Assembly (NCBI RefSeq): GCF_001293645.1
Contig: NZ_LBMD01000001.1
Span: forward strand, 248,001-312,000
DNA from: Bacillus sp. CHD6a
GTDB lineage: Bacteria > Bacillota > Bacilli > Bacillales > Bacillaceae_I
Direction: 5' to 3'
Length of the DNA: 64,000 nucleotides
A program made the position numbers and the translations under genes. Below are positions 62,620 through 64,000 of this stretch, piece after piece (the stretch's first letter is position 1; each line of letters opens with the position of its first letter). Below the pieces are notes generated by a model. It saw nothing but the letters and a program-made list of their open reading frames with translations. It searched no databases and was not told the DNA's origin.

Positions 62620-62673
62620 AACGTTATTCGTTTTTTCAACGTTATATTAACACCAAAAAACAAATAGTGTCAA
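62620..62673 (-). promoter_or_regulatory. Promoter and operator of the transporter operon (shared motif, copy 2)
   Basis: Minus strand -35 TTGACA (62668-62673), 18-bp spacer, -10 TAATAT (62644-62649). The 35-bp motif at 62620-62654 aligns without gaps to 58655-58689 (AACGT, CGTTT, TTCAACG, TATA, TAACA in the same places), and the -10 falls at the same offset (24) in both. Confidence 0.75.
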
Positions 62674-62764
62674 TATATTCTAAAAATTTAAATAAATATA
62701 TTATTCTACAATAAATACGCCATTTTTCTCTAAAACCCTTTTATTTTTTTGTAAATATAAAAAG

Positions 62765-62789
62765 AAACCTCCGAGTGAAAAAGAGGTTT
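62765..62789 (-). terminator. Terminator of the nitronate monooxygenase-like gene
   Basis: AAACCTC / GAGGTTT stem followed on the minus strand by CTTTTTAT. Confidence 0.75.
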
Positions 62790-62797
62790 ATTTCTAC

Positions 62798-63745
62798 TTA
62801 AAATTGCGCCATGGCATTATGAAGTTGCTTTTTTGCTTCCGACACCATCTGCTCTAATAGTTCGCTAACAGATGGTATGGTATTTATGATACTCGATATT
62901 TGACCACCGTTGATAAAACCTTGTTCTAGTTCTCCCTCTACTGCGCCTTTGATATGGTGATCTTCCGTAGTCATTAGATTAAACTCCTCAAGTGTAATTC
63001 CTTCTGTCTCTTTAGTTAGAAGCAACTCAGCATATGGAGTGCGCAGGATCCTTCTTACTCTCCCGAATGTTCTGCCGACAATGACAGTGCCTTGGTCGTC
63101 CGCAGCTAAGATGGAGTTCTTATAATGATCATGAAAAGGTGCTTCTTTTGTAGCAATCAACCTTGTCCCCATCTGCACTCCAGAGGCACCAAGGGCAATA
63201 GCTGCAGCCAACCCTCTTCCATTCCCAATCCCCCCAGCGGCTACAACCGGTATAGACACAGCCTCCACCACTTGTGGAATCAATGTCATAGTCGTTGTTT
63301 CAAGGTTTGAATTTATACCAGCAGCTTCATAGCCTTCTGCCACAATAATATCAGCGCCTGCATTTTCTGCTTTCAAGGCCTGTTTAGGGGAAGCAACCAC
63401 ACAAATAACTGTTACCCCATGTTCTTTTAACTTAGGAATAAAAGGCCCTGGATTCCCCGCTGACAGAGAGACAACCGGTACCTGGTGCTTAATAATGAGT
63501 TTTAGAACCTCTTTTGTATATGGAGAAACCGACAACGCAACATTCACTGCATAAGGTTTATTTGTAAGATTTTTCGTTTGTATGATGATTTGTTCCACTT
63601 CTTCTGGCTTCATCGTCCCTGCCCCAATTGTACCAAGGCCTCCTGCGTTGGAGACAGCTGCAGTTAATGGCGCGTTACTGATATTTCCCATTCCGCCTTG
63701 GATTATTGGAAAGTTTATGTGGAGAATTTCTTGTAGTTTATTCAT
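62798..63745 (-). CDS. Nitronate monooxygenase / FabK-like FMN enzyme
   Basis: About 315 residues, TIM-barrel FMN protein: FPIIQGGMGNISNAPLTAAVSNAGGLGTIG at the N-terminus, VVASPKQALKAENAGADIIVAEGYEAAG, IPVVAAGGIGNGRGLAAAIALGASGVQMGTR. The GHxG-like EGYEAAG replaces the EGxEAGGH of typical 2-nitropropane dioxygenases, so the final His of that motif is not seen. It could be an enoyl-ACP reductase of the FabK type or a nitronate oxidase; sequence alone does not decide. Start ATG 63745 (or TTG 63748) after GAGGGGTG. Confidence 0.82.
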   Translation of the reverse strand: MNKLQEILHINFPIIQGGMGNISNAPLTAAVSNAGGLGTIGAGTMKPEEVEQIIIQTKNLTNKPYAVNVALSVSPYTKEVLKLIIKHQVPVVSLSAGNPGPFIPKLKEHGVTVICVVASPKQALKAENAGADIIVAEGYEAAGINSNLETTTMTLIPQVVEAVSIPVVAAGGIGNGRGLAAAIALGASGVQMGTRLIATKEAPFHDHYKNSILAADDQGTVIVGRTFGRVRRILRTPYAELLLTKETEGITLEEFNLMTTEDHHIKGAVEGELEQGFINGGQISSIINTIPSVSELLEQMVSEAKKQLHNAMAQF

Positions 63746-63824
63746 CAATTATTTCACCCCTCGTAAAAATAATGTTATACTAATTTTAATATTTAGACAA
63801 TAATAATTAGGGAGTGAGTGATGA

Positions 63825-64000
63825 ATGATTTATCCTTTTGACGGGAAGAAACCGCAACTTCATGATTCTGTATTTGTTGCACCAGGTGCACGGATTATCG
63901 GTAACGTAACAATTGGAGAAGAGTCGACTGTTTGGTTTAACGCCGTTCTTCGAGGTGATGAAGGACCAATAACAATTGGGAAAAAGTGCAGCATCCAGGA
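63825..64000 (+). CDS. Gamma-class carbonic anhydrase-like hexapeptide protein (partial)
   Basis: 58 residues visible before the window ends: MIYPFDGKKPQLHDSVFVAP, GARIIGNVTIGEESTVWFNA, VLRGDEGPITIGKKCSIQ. This is the left-handed beta-helix start of the YtoA/YrdA family, whose zinc histidines would lie further on. ATG at 63825 after GGGAGTGA; an overlapping ATG at 63821 is out of frame. Divergent from the nitronate monooxygenase-like gene. Confidence 0.88.
   Translation, partial: MIYPFDGKKPQLHDSVFVAPGARIIGNVTIGEESTVWFNAVLRGDEGPITIGKKCSIQ

Overview
The window looks like a chromosomal segment of a low-GC, spore-forming Bacillaceae bacterium. Supporting this are Bacillus-type gene families (YkvT/YkvS, YhcN, XpaC/YaaN, YojN/YojO, YkpA, NrnB, DUF3231), strong AAGGAGG-like ribosome sites with frequent GTG/TTG starts, intrinsic terminators after most transcription units, and a yybP-ykoY manganese riboswitch. 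I saw no rRNA, tRNA, prophage, transposase gene or CRISPR array.

Layout. 1-3.8 kb: arginine operon argC-argJ-argB-argD (minus strand, argD cut by the window edge) with two ARG boxes over its promoter. 3.8-13 kb: M20 peptidase, an unidentified structured RNA, a YulF-like oxidoreductase, an unusual 14-residue-repeat coiled-coil protein, an acyl-CoA synthetase, threonine aldolase, a fosmidomycin-resistance-type MFS pump and a DUF3900 protein. 13-26.5 kb: a glyoxalase-fold protein, NrnB, MsrA, RecQ, an aldehyde dehydrogenase-DUF779 pair with a cre site, DUF3231, a cupredoxin, an ABC-F protein with a damaged second ATP site, an AI-2E-type transporter and hemolysin III. 27-46.6 kb: PLD-type protein, lipoprotein sugar dehydrogenase, methyltransferase, YkvT/YkvS, YhcN, XpaC-YaaN, GabD, MFS, PAP2 phosphatase, the YojN-YojO AAA/VWA pair, Mn-riboswitch-controlled YkoY, a MATE pump and a CAP-domain protein.

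47-62.5 kb is the most coherent block: an aromatic amino acid catabolic island, all on the minus strand. One operon (hppD, HisC-like aminotransferase, flavin reductase-like, fumarylacetoacetase, hmgA) would take 4-hydroxyphenylpyruvate through homogentisate to central metabolites. A second (FlK-like thioesterase, phenylalanine dehydrogenase, 2-oxoacid dehydrogenase E1alpha, E1beta, E2 and an aberrant E3) would deaminate phenylalanine and decarboxylate the 2-oxoacid to an acyl-CoA. A third (TrpX-like lipoprotein, permease, ATPase) would supply the amino acid. The second and third share a roughly 35-bp operator placed identically over their promoters, which argues for one repressor controlling uptake and breakdown. 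The window ends with a nitronate monooxygenase-like enzyme and the start of a gamma-carbonic anhydrase.

The intergenic DNA is rich in structure. There are five insertions of a palindromic MITE-like repeat family: one with a 13-bp target duplication, one nested inside another, and two inside transcription terminators. There is an array of GWCCGAA heptamers spaced in multiples of about 10.5 bp, and a 52-bp tandem array whose every unit carries a hairpin and, on the minus strand, a ribosome site and a 14-codon mini-ORF.
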